Shown here piece after piece: positions 44,144 to 52,452 of a stretch of DNA of 64,000 nt (position 1 is its first letter; each line of letters begins with the position of its first letter). A program made the position numbers and the translations under genes. The notes beneath the pieces are model-generated. The model searched no databases and was not told where the DNA came from. It worked only from the letters and a program-made list of their open reading frames with translations. Location of the stretch: positions 2,489,501 to 2,553,500 of the forward strand of contig NZ_CP102288.1 in NCBI RefSeq assembly GCF_025151535.1, given 5' to 3'. The DNA comes from Segatella copri DSM 18205 (GTDB taxonomy: Bacteria > Bacteroidota > Bacteroidia > Bacteroidales > Bacteroidaceae).

Positions 44144-45237
44144 CCTTCCCTCACTTCCTGCAAGGTATGTCCGAAACCTTCTTCTACATCAAAGAGCGGT
44201 TTCCAGCCTAAAGCCTTGAGCTTATCCGTACTGAAGGTTGCCTTGGTGATAGGCGTGGTATTGCCCTGCTGCGCATCCGCCTCAGGAATATCAAACACCA
44301 CCTTTCTATCCGCTTTCCGGGCTATCAGCTCTGCCAGTTGGCGGATGGAAATATTCGATTCTGAATGAGCCACATTATAGGCATTTGCCTTCTCGCCATC
44401 CAGCAGGAGGCGCAAGATGGCATGGGCGGCATCTACTACATAAAGCCAGGAGCGGAAAGCCTCACCCTTACTCTTCAGGACGATATCCTCACCCTTCAGA
44501 ACATTGCGGATAAACTGGGCATACACCCTATTGTCACTCTCTGTAAAGCCCGGGCCGTAGGTATGACTCAGTCTGGCTATCACCACATCGGCATCATACT
44601 CTGCTCCGTATGCCATGCAGAGTGTTTCGGCAGCACGTTTGGAAGATGGATAGCAGGCACGCACCGATGCACAATCCACATAGCCGCTACTCTTCTCGGT
44701 AAATTCAGAGCCATCGCCCTCGCCATAGATTTCACCCGAAGAGATATAAACCATGCGCTGCATACGGTGACTCAATCCATATTCCAACAGGTTGGATACG
44801 CCGTTGATGTTTGCCTTCATCACCTCTACAGGGTTCTGCTTAAAGAAGTTAGGACTCGCATTGCTGGCTGCATCGATAATGTAATCAGCGCCCTCAGCCA
44901 ACTCATTATAGACTGGTTCCCCTATCATCCTGTCGATGCTCTTGATGACAGGCTGGATAACGTCTATCTCTGCAAAGAAGAAAGATTCATCCTCCCAATA
45001 GGCAGCAAACTTCTGTCGGGCACGTTCCTTGTTTCTTCCGGCTGCTATCACCTTGTAGCACCGGGCAGGATTCTGCATCAGCACATCAACCACACAGCCT
45101 CCTACCAATCCTGTAGCACCAGCCACAAGAATGGTCTTGCCATGCAGACGCCCCAATTCCAAACCTTCCCGGAAAAGGCGCGCAATATCTTCCTTATATG
45201 GTGAATTTCCTATCATAACATGTTTTATTTTAACCAA
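44140..45237 (-). CDS. NAD-dependent SDR (epimerase/dehydratase or reductase)
   Basis: An extended-SDR enzyme. Rossmann motif LVAGATGLVGGCVVDVL at about 37-53; Ser in VYISSGEIYGEG, and YPSSKRAAE gives the YxxxK pair. At 365 residues it is standard. Its start overlaps the stop of the TarI/IspD-like gene by 13 bp, so the two are translationally coupled and act in one pathway. It could act on a nucleotide sugar, or reduce a pentulose phosphate before cytidylation; sequence alone does not settle this. Confidence 0.88.
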   Translation of the reverse strand: MVKIKHVMIGNSPYKEDIARLFREGLELGRLHGKTILVAGATGLVGGCVVDVLMQNPARCYKVIAAGRNKERARQKFAAYWEDESFFFAEIDVIQPVIKSIDRMIGEPVYNELAEGADYIIDAASNASPNFFKQNPVEVMKANINGVSNLLEYGLSHRMQRMVYISSGEIYGEGDGSEFTEKSSGYVDCASVRACYPSSKRAAETLCMAYGAEYDADVVIARLSHTYGPGFTESDNRVYAQFIRNVLKGEDIVLKSKGEAFRSWLYVVDAAHAILRLLLDGEKANAYNVAHSESNISIRQLAELIARKADRKVVFDIPEADAQQGNTTPITKATFSTDKLKALGWKPLFDVEEGFGHTLQEVREG

Positions 45238-45941
45238 GCCTCAGGCTGAACCTTCATCAGTGCCTTCAGTATCTCCAGATCCTCAACGGTGGTTATCTTG
45301 ATGTTCTTCTCTGAACCAGGCACGATATGCATCTGTCTGCCTCCCAGTTCTGCCATCAGGGTACAGGATGCCACCGAATTGGTGATGCCCTTCTCCTTAG
45401 CCTCTTCGTGGGCTGCTATCAGATTGCCCAAACGGAAGGTCTGGGGTGTCTGGGTACGGATCAGTTTGTCGCGCGGAATACTGGTATTGGTCGTGAAACC
45501 ATCTTCGCTCTCCAGGATAGCCTCTCTACATTTGATACCCGTAATGGCATAGCCATACTTCTGGCAGATGGCGATATTGGATGAGATGATGTCTTGCGAC
45601 AAGAGTGGGCGCACGGCATCATGCACCAGCACCAGGTCGTCATCACCGCATCCCGCCTCTTTCAAGCCATAGATACCATTGCGGATCGACTCCTGACCAT
45701 TGCTTCCGCCAGGGAATATCCATTTCAGCTTGGTAATGCAGAACTGGTTGGCATACGACTGCAGTACCGTTTCCCAACCTGCCAGACATACCACAGCAAT
45801 ACCCTGAATATCAGGATGCTTCTGAAAAGCCATCATCGTATGGATGATGATAGGACAGTTGTCTACATGCATAAACTGCTTTGGGATGTCCTGTCCCATT
45901 CTATTGCCAGAACCTCCGGCTATGATCAATGCATAGTTCAT
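45225..45941 (-). CDS. IspD/TarI-family cytidylyltransferase (likely polyol phosphate)
   Basis: A second IspD-superfamily enzyme. It keeps IAGGSGNRMGQDIPKQF at 6-22, VHDAVRPL, RTQTPQTF and EKNIKITTVEDLEI. At 238 residues it is longer than IspD at 14660 and is placed in a glycan locus beside LicD, like TarI/Bcs1 ribitol-5-phosphate cytidylyltransferases. The product would be CDP-ribitol or a similar CDP-polyol used by LicD. Substrate is inference from context. Confidence 0.85.
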   Translation of the reverse strand: MNYALIIAGGSGNRMGQDIPKQFMHVDNCPIIIHTMMAFQKHPDIQGIAVVCLAGWETVLQSYANQFCITKLKWIFPGGSNGQESIRNGIYGLKEAGCGDDDLVLVHDAVRPLLSQDIISSNIAICQKYGYAITGIKCREAILESEDGFTTNTSIPRDKLIRTQTPQTFRLGNLIAAHEEAKEKGITNSVASCTLMAELGGRQMHIVPGSEKNIKITTVEDLEILKALMKVQPEAWLK

Positions 45942-45961
45942 ATTCTCTATCTTTAAATTGA

Positions 45962-46510
45962 TTATTTCTGAATGATTCTCCCCGGATTCCCTACCACGGT
46001 AGCCCCGTCGGGAATATCCTGGAATACCACGGCACCGGCGCCTATCGTCACGTGGTTGCCGATATGGATGCCGCCGAATACCGTGGCGCCGGTATAAATC
46101 TTCACGTCATTTCCGATGGTAGGTCTGCCGCCCTTGCCGTTGCCCAGCGTCACCATCTGCAGACAGTAGAAGTCATCACCTATACTTTCTGCGTTGAGAT
46201 AGGTGGCATAGCTGTGCTCCAGATGCGCACCCTTCCCGATATACGGGCACCAGATGGTCATCGTACGCTCGGGAGGCAACAGCCAGCTGATGAAAACCGA
46301 ACGGTATTCGCCCATACGGTAATAAAACAGATTGCGGAAACTCCTTTCGCGGGTACATGCCTTAATCAGGTTGAGCACCGTAGGCTTCCTGTCCTGCACC
46401 TTCAGCAGGTCGGCATCTATCTCCTTCTTATGGAGCAGATACAGAGCAATATGCGGCAACATGCGCACCGCCGAAGCTGACAATATGATGGTTTGTACTA
46501 TCGGATTCAT
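45962..46510 (-). CDS. Hexapeptide-repeat acetyltransferase (serine acetyltransferase-like)
   Basis: A left-handed beta-helix transferase using acetyl-CoA. The hexapeptide run spans about 95-175: IGDDFYCLQMVTLGNGKGG, VKIYTGATVFGGIHIG and VTIGAGAVVFQDIPDGA, with the terminal VVGNPGRII. At 182 residues it is of the short type usual in polysaccharide loci, and probably O- or N-acetylates a sugar rather than serine. It lies 20 bp upstream of the cytidylyltransferase and begins the - strand operon. Confidence 0.88.
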   Translation of the reverse strand: MNPIVQTIILSASAVRMLPHIALYLLHKKEIDADLLKVQDRKPTVLNLIKACTRERSFRNLFYYRMGEYRSVFISWLLPPERTMTIWCPYIGKGAHLEHSYATYLNAESIGDDFYCLQMVTLGNGKGGRPTIGNDVKIYTGATVFGGIHIGNHVTIGAGAVVFQDIPDGATVVGNPGRIIQK

Positions 46511-46528
46511 GACTCTAAATCTTATTTT

Positions 46529-46544
46529 TATCTTTGCAAAGATA
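46529..46544. promoter_or_regulatory. Palindromic -7 element TATCTTTGCAAAGATA
   Basis: A perfect 16-bp palindrome made of two facing TAnnTTTG elements. The leftward one fits the acetyltransferase gene (start 46510); what the rightward one would drive is unclear. No good -33 box on either side. Confidence 0.5.
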
Positions 46545-46690
46545 CAAAAAATAAAGCAACTAGCATGCTTTTATCCGAAAACAATTGTTCTTTTCACTAA
46601 AAATAAGATAATAGAACAGGGTTTGTAGAAATTTAGTCGGTTTTATTGCTAAATAATGTGAATTAAATAGCTTTCCATATAACTTTTCCG

Positions 46691-46698
46691 TACCTTTG
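46691..46698 (+). promoter_or_regulatory. -7 element of the sigma-54 activator gene
   Basis: TACCTTTG, 50 bases before the ATG. No clear TTTG box upstream. Confidence 0.5.
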
Positions 46699-46747
46699 CA
46701 CAAAGTTATATATAACGATATTTTAGAAGAGGATAAAAAAGAACATC

Positions 46748-48118
46748 ATGAAGAGGATATTGATTGTAGAAGACGATTTGGCATTCGGAACAATGATACA
46801 GACTTGGCTCAAAAAGAAAGGATTCGATGTAGAAAGGGTAACATCCGTAGGCGCTGCCATCAAAGCGATGGGAGCCGGCGATGCATTCCATCTGGTTCTT
46901 TCCGACCTGCGCCTGCCCGACCATGACGGACTGGTATTGCTCCAGCATATCAGAAAGTCCGATGCCCACCTGCCTTTTATCGTAATGACTAGCTATGCAG
47001 AGGTTCAGAATGCTGTATGTGCCATGAAATCGGGTGCTACCGATTACGTGGCTAAGCCCTTCCATCCCGAAATCCTCTTAGAGAAAATCCGTGAGGCTAT
47101 CCAGTCGGCTGCTTCTGCGGTTTCAGCCCCTCAGCCTGCGGAATCTGTCGCCATGCAGGATGCCCCCCAAGAAGAGCAGCAGGGCGCGGAGGTGCCTAGA
47201 TATATAAAAGGTGAAAGCGAGGCTTCCAAGCAGCTCTACGAATTCGTTTCGCTCGTTGCCCCTACCCCGATGTCAGTGCTCATTCTCGGAGCCAGCGGCA
47301 CCGGAAAGGAATATGTGGCGCGCAGCATCCACGAACAGAGTCTGCGCAAGGACAAGCCTTTCTATGCCATCGACTGCGGCGCCATCCCTAAGGAGGTGGC
47401 GGCATCTGAATTCTTCGGATATAAGAAGGGTGCCTTTACCGGAGCCGAACAGGATAAGAAGGGTACCTTCGAGATAGCTAACGGCGGAACGGTTTTCCTC
47501 GATGAGATGGGAAACCTCAACTACGAAGTACAGGTGCAGCTCCTCAGAGCCTTGCAGGAGAGAAAAATACGTCCGCTGGGCAGCACGCAGGAGATTGATG
47601 TGGATATCCGACTCATCTGTGCCACCAACGAGAATCTGGCGCAGGCGGTAGCCGAAGGCAAGTTCAGAGAGGACCTCTATCACCGCATCAACGAGTTTAC
47701 CATCTACATGCCTGCCCTCAAGGACAGAGGTGCCGACATCTTCCTCTTTGCCAACCTCTTTATCAAGCACGCCAACCAGGAACTGGGCAAGAATGTGCTC
47801 GGACTGGATGCCAAAGCCTCCGAAATCATTGCCTCATACGACTGGCCGGGCAACCTGCGCGAACTGAACAATGTGATGAAGCGCGCCACCCTGCTCACCC
47901 GTGGCAAGTATATCGGTGCCCAGGAACTGGAGAAGACGATGGCACAGACCTCCCCAGCCCGACCAATCAATATGCAGCTGCACAGCGAACAGTCGGAACA
48001 GGAAAGCATCGCCGCTGCCCTGAGAGCCACCCACGGCAACAAGAGCAAGGCTGCCCAACTGCTTGCCATCGACCGCAAGACTCTCTACAACAAAATGAAG
48101 AAATACGGCATGGAGTAA
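46748..48118 (+). CDS. Sigma-54-dependent response regulator (NtrC family)
   Basis: Activates sigma-54 promoters when phosphorylated. Receiver domain at 1-120 with phospho-Asp53 (VLSDLRLPDHDGL). The AAA+ domain has Walker A GASGTGKE at about 180-187, and KKGAFTGAEQ, the GAFTGA loop that contacts sigma-54, at about 226-235. A Fis-type HTH lies at about 415-455 (AAALRATHGNKSKAAQLLAI). At 456 residues it is complete. A terminator follows, then a sigma-54-like promoter and the small secreted gene. Confidence 0.95.
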   Translation: MKRILIVEDDLAFGTMIQTWLKKKGFDVERVTSVGAAIKAMGAGDAFHLVLSDLRLPDHDGLVLLQHIRKSDAHLPFIVMTSYAEVQNAVCAMKSGATDYVAKPFHPEILLEKIREAIQSAASAVSAPQPAESVAMQDAPQEEQQGAEVPRYIKGESEASKQLYEFVSLVAPTPMSVLILGASGTGKEYVARSIHEQSLRKDKPFYAIDCGAIPKEVAASEFFGYKKGAFTGAEQDKKGTFEIANGGTVFLDEMGNLNYEVQVQLLRALQERKIRPLGSTQEIDVDIRLICATNENLAQAVAEGKFREDLYHRINEFTIYMPALKDRGADIFLFANLFIKHANQELGKNVLGLDAKASEIIASYDWPGNLRELNNVMKRATLLTRGKYIGAQELEKTMAQTSPARPINMQLHSEQSEQESIAAALRATHGNKSKAAQLLAIDRKTLYNKMKKYGME

Positions 48119-48122
48119 AACA

Positions 48123-48159
48123 TTCCCCAATATATTCCACACTATATTGGGGAATTTTT
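48123..48159 (+). terminator. Terminator of the sigma-54 activator gene
   Basis: TTCCCCAATATA (48123-48134) pairs with TATATTGGGGAA (48143-48154), followed by TTTTT. Confidence 0.9.
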
Positions 48160-48250
48160 CTACACCTTTTCCCCACTTTCCCCACACCCCATTTCTGGCA
48201 CAGAGCACCATCTAATATGATTATCAGACACTTAACCAACTCATCAATTT

Positions 48251-48268
48251 TTGGCACGCCTATTGTGA
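48251..48268 (+). promoter_or_regulatory. Sigma-54-type promoter
   Basis: TTGGCACGCCTATTGTGA fits TTGGCACG-N4-TTGC with one change in the -12 box (GT for GC). The -24 GG is at 48253-48254 and the -12 pair follows after 10 bases. The gene at 48351 is 83 bp downstream, and an NtrC-type activator is next door. Confidence 0.75.
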
Positions 48269-48350
48269 TATTATTTAGCGAACTCGCAAATGAGTTTCAG
48301 CAAGAGAATTAATAAACAAATAATATTCACAATTAAAAAACAAAAGAATT

Positions 48351-48536
48351 ATGAAAAAGTTAGTATTTGCAGTTATTGCAGCAGTAGCAATGGTATCAGT
48401 TAGCAATGTATTTGCAGGTAACAGAATGGTAAGCGTTGCAGGTTCAGAACCAGTAGACACAGTAGCTCCAGCCGACACAACAGCAACACCTGTTGAGGCA
48501 CCAGCAGCAACAGTGGATTCAACCGTAGCAAAGTAA
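48351..48536 (+). CDS. Small secreted protein (61 residues) under a sigma-54-like promoter
   Basis: A short protein with a clear signal peptide (MKKLVFAVIAAVAMVSVSNVFA, cleavage after Ala22). The mature part of about 39 residues is low in complexity and acidic, rich in Ala, Pro, Thr and Val (PVDTVAPADTTATPVEA), with no Cys. It probably sits in the periplasm or is exported. No homologue is known to me. The gene lies between an NtrC-type activator and a hybrid kinase and has its own promoter and hairpin, so it is a probable main output of that system. Confidence 0.75.
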   Translation: MKKLVFAVIAAVAMVSVSNVFAGNRMVSVAGSEPVDTVAPADTTATPVEAPAATVDSTVAK

Positions 48537-48577
48537 ATCCACCTTCAGAAAATAGTAATTACGCGTCGCTTTCAATG

Positions 48578-48624
48578 AAACAGGAGATAGATGACCAGAT
48601 TTTGGCATTTATCTCCTGTTTTCG
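48578..48624 (+). terminator. Hairpin after the small secreted protein gene
   Basis: AAACAGGAGATA (48578-48589) pairs with TATCTCCTGTTT (48610-48621). Loop of 20 nt; a short T-run only. Confidence 0.65.
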
Positions 48625-48655
48625 TTGGTTTATATCGCATTTTTGATTAACTTTG
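48625..48655 (+). promoter_or_regulatory. Promoter of the hybrid histidine kinase gene
   Basis: TTGG at 48625-48628, 19 bp, TAACTTTG at 48648-48655. Confidence 0.65.
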
Positions 48656-48698
48656 CACGCAAATAGCAAAAAGACTCAAAACATTAAAAGATAAGAAG

Positions 48699-51014
48699 AT
48701 GCAGCAAACAAACGTTCCTTTCAAGGTAGCCCTGGGTTACATCATCGTTGCCATCGTACTGATTCTGGCGATAGGGCTGGTATATCGCAACACCACAACC
48801 GTGCTTGCTATCAACCAGGCAACCCGCGACTATATCGAAAAGCGACAGGCAGCCGACAGCACCATGTCCAACCTGCTCAAGGAGGAACAGACCAATCTGC
48901 AGCAGCTTACCCGCGCCATGCAGGGCAAGTCATCCCACAACTATCTGCACGAGAAGATGAACAGCCTCAACAGTGGCGAAGATTCCGTTGTCGTGCATTC
49001 CAAGGCACCCAAGACTCATGTGGCAAAGAACACCACCGTAGAGGTGATGAAAACCCGCAAGGGCTTCTTCCGCCGCCTTGCCGATGCCTTCAAGAAGGAA
49101 CATGCCGAAACGCTCAGCATCAGACGCGACAGTAACCAGGCTGTCACCGATACCCTCTCTACCCCGGTCAACTTAGCCGGAAACGTAGCCAATATTCTGG
49201 AACAGATTGACCGCAAGGAGAAGCAGTCTACACGCGATAACCACGAAGCCATCAACCGCGAGGTGAGAGACCTGCAGATAACCAATGCCCGCCTCGCCCT
49301 GCGCTCCTCCCAGCAGCTCAACGATATCCACCAGCGCGAACGTCAGGCGATGCAGCAGGCCATCAACCAGGCGATGCAGGCGCGCCAGAATCTGCTCTGG
49401 CAGATAGGTCTGCTTGCCATCGTAGCCATCACAGCCGCCATCATCCTCGTCTATTACATCTACCGCGATACGCAGAAGGAACGCATCTACCGCGAGAATC
49501 TCGAAGAGGCTAACGAGGAAATCAGGCGCATCATGAACCAGCGCGAGCGCCTGCTCCTCACCATCACCCACGACATCAAGGCTCCGGCTGCCAGCATCTC
49601 GGGCTTCATCGACCTGATGAAGGATTATGTCGACAACCCGCAGGGCATCTCCTGCCTCAACAGCATCAAGGGTTCTGCCACCCATCTCTCCCGGCTCGTT
49701 GCCGCCCTGCTCGATTATCACCAGTTGGAAAACGGACTGATGAAGCTGAACCCTGTAGATTTCTCGCCTGCCGACATGTTCCGCCAGTGTGCCGGAGAGA
49801 TGCAGATCCTGAGCCAGGAGAAGGGATTGGAACTGCATCTGGAGCTCGATGGCATCAGCAGTCCGAAGACCTACTACCGTGCCGATGCCTTCCGTATCCG
49901 TCAGATACTCAACAACCTGATAAGCAATGCCATCAAGTATACCGATAAGGGCAGCGTCACCATCCAGGCAGCCATCAGTCCCCAGCACCTCCTCACCTTC
50001 TCGGTAAGGGATACCGGCAAGGGCATGACCACCGAAGAGCGCCAGAAGGTATTCCAGGCGTTCACCCGCCTGAAGAGTGCTCAGGGCATCGAGGGCACCG
50101 GTCTCGGGCTGAACATCACCCAGGAACTGGTCAATCTGCTTCAGGGCACCCTGCGTCTGGAATCCGTCAAGGACAAGGGCAGCACCTTCACCGTCACCAT
50201 TCCGCTTGCCTTAGGTACCGCTCCTGCAGCAGAAGAGGCAGAAGAGCAGAAGCCCCTCGCCCCAGCCAAGCCCCATTTCGAAAACCACAAGATACTGCTG
50301 CTCGATGACGACCCGTTGCAGCTCCGCCTGCTTCAGGAGATGCTGAAGAAGCTGGTAGGCGACAGTTGGCAAGTCTTTGCCTGTCTGCATGTAGCCGAGG
50401 CGCTCACCGTGCTCCACAACGAGCATCCTGCGCTGATGATGATGGATATCGAAATGCCCGAGATGAACGGCATCAGGATGATTCAGCACATCAACCACAG
50501 TCACATGCAGGTAGTAGCGATGACTGCCCACGATGCCAGCATCATCAGAGAGTTGAAAGAAGCCGGTTTCGACGATTGCCTCTTCAAGCCGTTCAGCACA
50601 GAGAAGCTGAAAGAAATCCTCGGATTGGAGGATGCAGCATCAGAAACAGAGGATATGGCAGAGAAAACATCATCAGAAGCAGAGGATATTACAGAGGAAT
50701 CCAATAAGAAATCCCGCTTTGCACCCCTCCTAACCTTTGCAGAAGGCGATCCGGAGGCAGAAGCTAAGATACTCAGCACCGTCAAGCAGGAGTTGTCATC
50801 CCATCTCCAGAACCTCCAGCAGGCAACAGAAGGCGAGTTATCAATAGAAGCCATCGGCAAGACAGCCCACAAGCTCCTCCCTATCGCCACGATGATAGAG
50901 ATGGAGACCCACCAGCACATCGCCGCCCTCGCTCCCGAGCATATCAGCGATCTGTCAGAATCTCAGATAAGAGCCTACACCCAGGCCATTATCGCCGACC
51001 TGAAGGGCTTTTAA
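48699..51014 (+). CDS. Hybrid histidine kinase with receiver and Hpt domains
   Basis: A membrane sensor kinase of 771 residues. Membrane segments at about 10-28 and 234-252 enclose a helical periplasmic sensor region rich in Gln and Glu. The HisKA has THDIKAPAAS with His291, followed by a HATPase_c with NLISNAIKYTDKG, DTGKGM and GTGLGLNI. The receiver has phospho-Asp583 (MMMDIEMPEMNG). The C-terminal Hpt has His724 (GKTAHKLLP). This internal relay can pass phosphate to a separate regulator, most simply the sigma-54 activator 0.6 kb upstream. Confidence 0.94.
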   Translation: MQQTNVPFKVALGYIIVAIVLILAIGLVYRNTTTVLAINQATRDYIEKRQAADSTMSNLLKEEQTNLQQLTRAMQGKSSHNYLHEKMNSLNSGEDSVVVHSKAPKTHVAKNTTVEVMKTRKGFFRRLADAFKKEHAETLSIRRDSNQAVTDTLSTPVNLAGNVANILEQIDRKEKQSTRDNHEAINREVRDLQITNARLALRSSQQLNDIHQRERQAMQQAINQAMQARQNLLWQIGLLAIVAITAAIILVYYIYRDTQKERIYRENLEEANEEIRRIMNQRERLLLTITHDIKAPAASISGFIDLMKDYVDNPQGISCLNSIKGSATHLSRLVAALLDYHQLENGLMKLNPVDFSPADMFRQCAGEMQILSQEKGLELHLELDGISSPKTYYRADAFRIRQILNNLISNAIKYTDKGSVTIQAAISPQHLLTFSVRDTGKGMTTEERQKVFQAFTRLKSAQGIEGTGLGLNITQELVNLLQGTLRLESVKDKGSTFTVTIPLALGTAPAAEEAEEQKPLAPAKPHFENHKILLLDDDPLQLRLLQEMLKKLVGDSWQVFACLHVAEALTVLHNEHPALMMMDIEMPEMNGIRMIQHINHSHMQVVAMTAHDASIIRELKEAGFDDCLFKPFSTEKLKEILGLEDAASETEDMAEKTSSEAEDITEESNKKSRFAPLLTFAEGDPEAEAKILSTVKQELSSHLQNLQQATEGELSIEAIGKTAHKLLPIATMIEMETHQHIAALAPEHISDLSESQIRAYTQAIIADLKGF

Positions 51015-51020
51015 AGGTAA

Positions 51021-51027
51021 AAAGGTA
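51021..51027. repeat. Target-site duplication, left copy (AAAGGTA)
   Basis: Repeated at 52187-52193 directly outside the other end of the IS982-family element. Confidence 0.8.
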
Positions 51028-51159
51028 ACCTCAGTTCGGGATAACGAGCTCTATCTAAAGGCTTTATAATGTTTTTATATAAGGGACACAGAGGCTTGGC
51101 AACCATCTATATATCTTGGATGGTTGCTGAGACAAAATCCTCCTGTAAAATATGCAATG

Positions 51160-52077
51160 TTAGAAAAGACTCAGCTGTTTCGTATCTTCGATAACGTATC
51201 CAGTAAGTGCCTTGGGCTTGTTGTCAAAGAAACAGTATGCCCCTAATGCAGAAATAATATTTATGATGAAATTCGAAACAGACCTGTGACGTGAATGTAC
51301 TATCTGAGCCGTATTTTTCAACAGGTCATTAATCGTTTCAATGATGTATCTTTTGCGTAGCATCATCTTGTCATAGAACGGCATTAGTTTGTTCTTCATG
51401 TTCACTCTCAGTCCTGTAACCAACTGGATGCCTTCCTCAAAAAGCGAATCGAAGAGTTTTTGCGAGATATAGCCTTTATCTGCAAACAGCTTGCCATACA
51501 GACGTTTAGCCAATACATCGAATACCGCTGGATCTTTGTCGCTAACGTTTGCACCAGTGAGAACAAAAGCAATTATCTCACCTCTATCATTACAAGCCAG
51601 ATGTAGCTTGAACCCATGACACCATCCCATTGTTCCCTTTCCGTCTGTGGCAATGCCTTTGAACACTTTGTTGGCATAACGCCTGAGATTGTGGCATATT
51701 GGTATCATGGTTGAATCAACAAAGGTTATACCTGTACATCTGCCAAAAGCACGGAGATTCAGGAAGAACATGAGAGGGAAGAATACGCGACTTTCAAGTT
51801 CTACAAAACGGTTATAAGACACTGCATTTGGAAAATATGACTTCAATGTTCCTCTAATAAAGAATAGGTAATAATGCTTGAAGTTTCGGAATGAGCCGAA
51901 ATGGAAATACAGCAAAATCGTCATGATTTCACTATCAGATAAAGAGGCTTTACGTCGTCTGCGCTTTACTCCATCTTCACTCAAAAGCAATTTTCCTGCA
52001 TTTTCAGCATCAAAAACTTTGTAAAATTCATCAATAATACAAAATAATTCTGTAACTTTGTCCTTGGTAATCTCCAT
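51160..52077 (-). CDS. IS982-family transposase
   Basis: A 305-residue DDE transposase. An N-terminal helical region (LSDSEIMTILLYFHFGSFRNF) precedes the catalytic part: FVDSTMIPIC with the first Asp, FKLHLACNDRGEIIAF, FADKGYISQKLFDSL with the second Asp, and KRYIIETIND with the Glu. The length and order match IS982. All three acidic residues are present, so it looks active. Confidence 0.93.
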   Translation of the reverse strand: MEITKDKVTELFCIIDEFYKVFDAENAGKLLLSEDGVKRRRRKASLSDSEIMTILLYFHFGSFRNFKHYYLFFIRGTLKSYFPNAVSYNRFVELESRVFFPLMFFLNLRAFGRCTGITFVDSTMIPICHNLRRYANKVFKGIATDGKGTMGWCHGFKLHLACNDRGEIIAFVLTGANVSDKDPAVFDVLAKRLYGKLFADKGYISQKLFDSLFEEGIQLVTGLRVNMKNKLMPFYDKMMLRKRYIIETINDLLKNTAQIVHSRHRSVSNFIINIISALGAYCFFDNKPKALTGYVIEDTKQLSLF

Positions 52078-52119
52078 AATGATATCTTTTTATGTTTGTA
52101 ACTAATTGGATTTCAACTA

Positions 52120-52150
52120 CAAAGATACAAAAAATATCGGAGATTACCAA
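52120..52150 (-). promoter_or_regulatory. Promoter of the IS982-family transposase
   Basis: On the - strand: TTG at 52150-52148, 20 bp, TATCTTTG at 52127-52120; the ATG is at 52077. Confidence 0.65.
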
Positions 52151-52215
52151 CTTTTTTAGGCACTATTTCTTATCCCGAACTGAGGTAAAGGTAAAAAAGG
52201 CCTACCCCCGTTCGT

Positions 52216-52336
52216 CCCCATTCCCAGCGATTCCATCGCTGGTCCCCGTAAAGTTAAAAGCCCCTGATGCAAGAACACACCAGGGGCTATTTTTCAAGAC
52301 TTAAGGGGACCAGCGATGGAATCGCTGGGAACGGGG
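52216..52336. repeat. Inverted pair of the dispersed hairpin repeat (copies 4 and 5)
   Basis: Two 32-bp arms, 52216-52247 and 52305-52336, are reverse complements with one mismatch. Each contains its own stem AGCGAT-TCC-ATCGCT. They resemble the copies at 19555, 28165 and 28880 but have AGCGAT in place of GGCGAT. Confidence 0.85.
52259..52294 (+). terminator. Terminator between the repeat arms
   Basis: AGCCCCTG (52259-52266) pairs with CAGGGGCT (52281-52288), followed by ATTTTT. Before the IS insertion it would have followed the histidine kinase gene directly. Confidence 0.75.
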
Positions 52337-52452
52337 CCGCTTTTTTAGTTGATAGTTTATAGAGGGCTAACGCCGTCGAGCGAGGCTGCCCTATCAACTA
52401 TTAACTATAAATTATTAACTAAACGAAAGGGGCTAAGCCTCTTTTTACCTTT

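Larger units (their letters stand above)
51028..52186 (-). mobile_element. Complete IS982-family insertion sequence
   Basis: A 1159-bp element with 17-bp perfect terminal inverted repeats (ACCTCAGTTCGGGATAA at 51028-51044; complement at 52170-52186), flanked by a 7-bp duplication. One transposase gene on the - strand fills most of it. It inserted just after the histidine kinase gene, in a repeat-rich gap. Confidence 0.93.

Noticed and set aside
48193..48210. Second sigma-54-type promoter (CTGGCACAGAGCACC)
   Set aside because: The -24 box is plausible but no acceptable -12 box lies at the right distance; the site at 48251 is far better.
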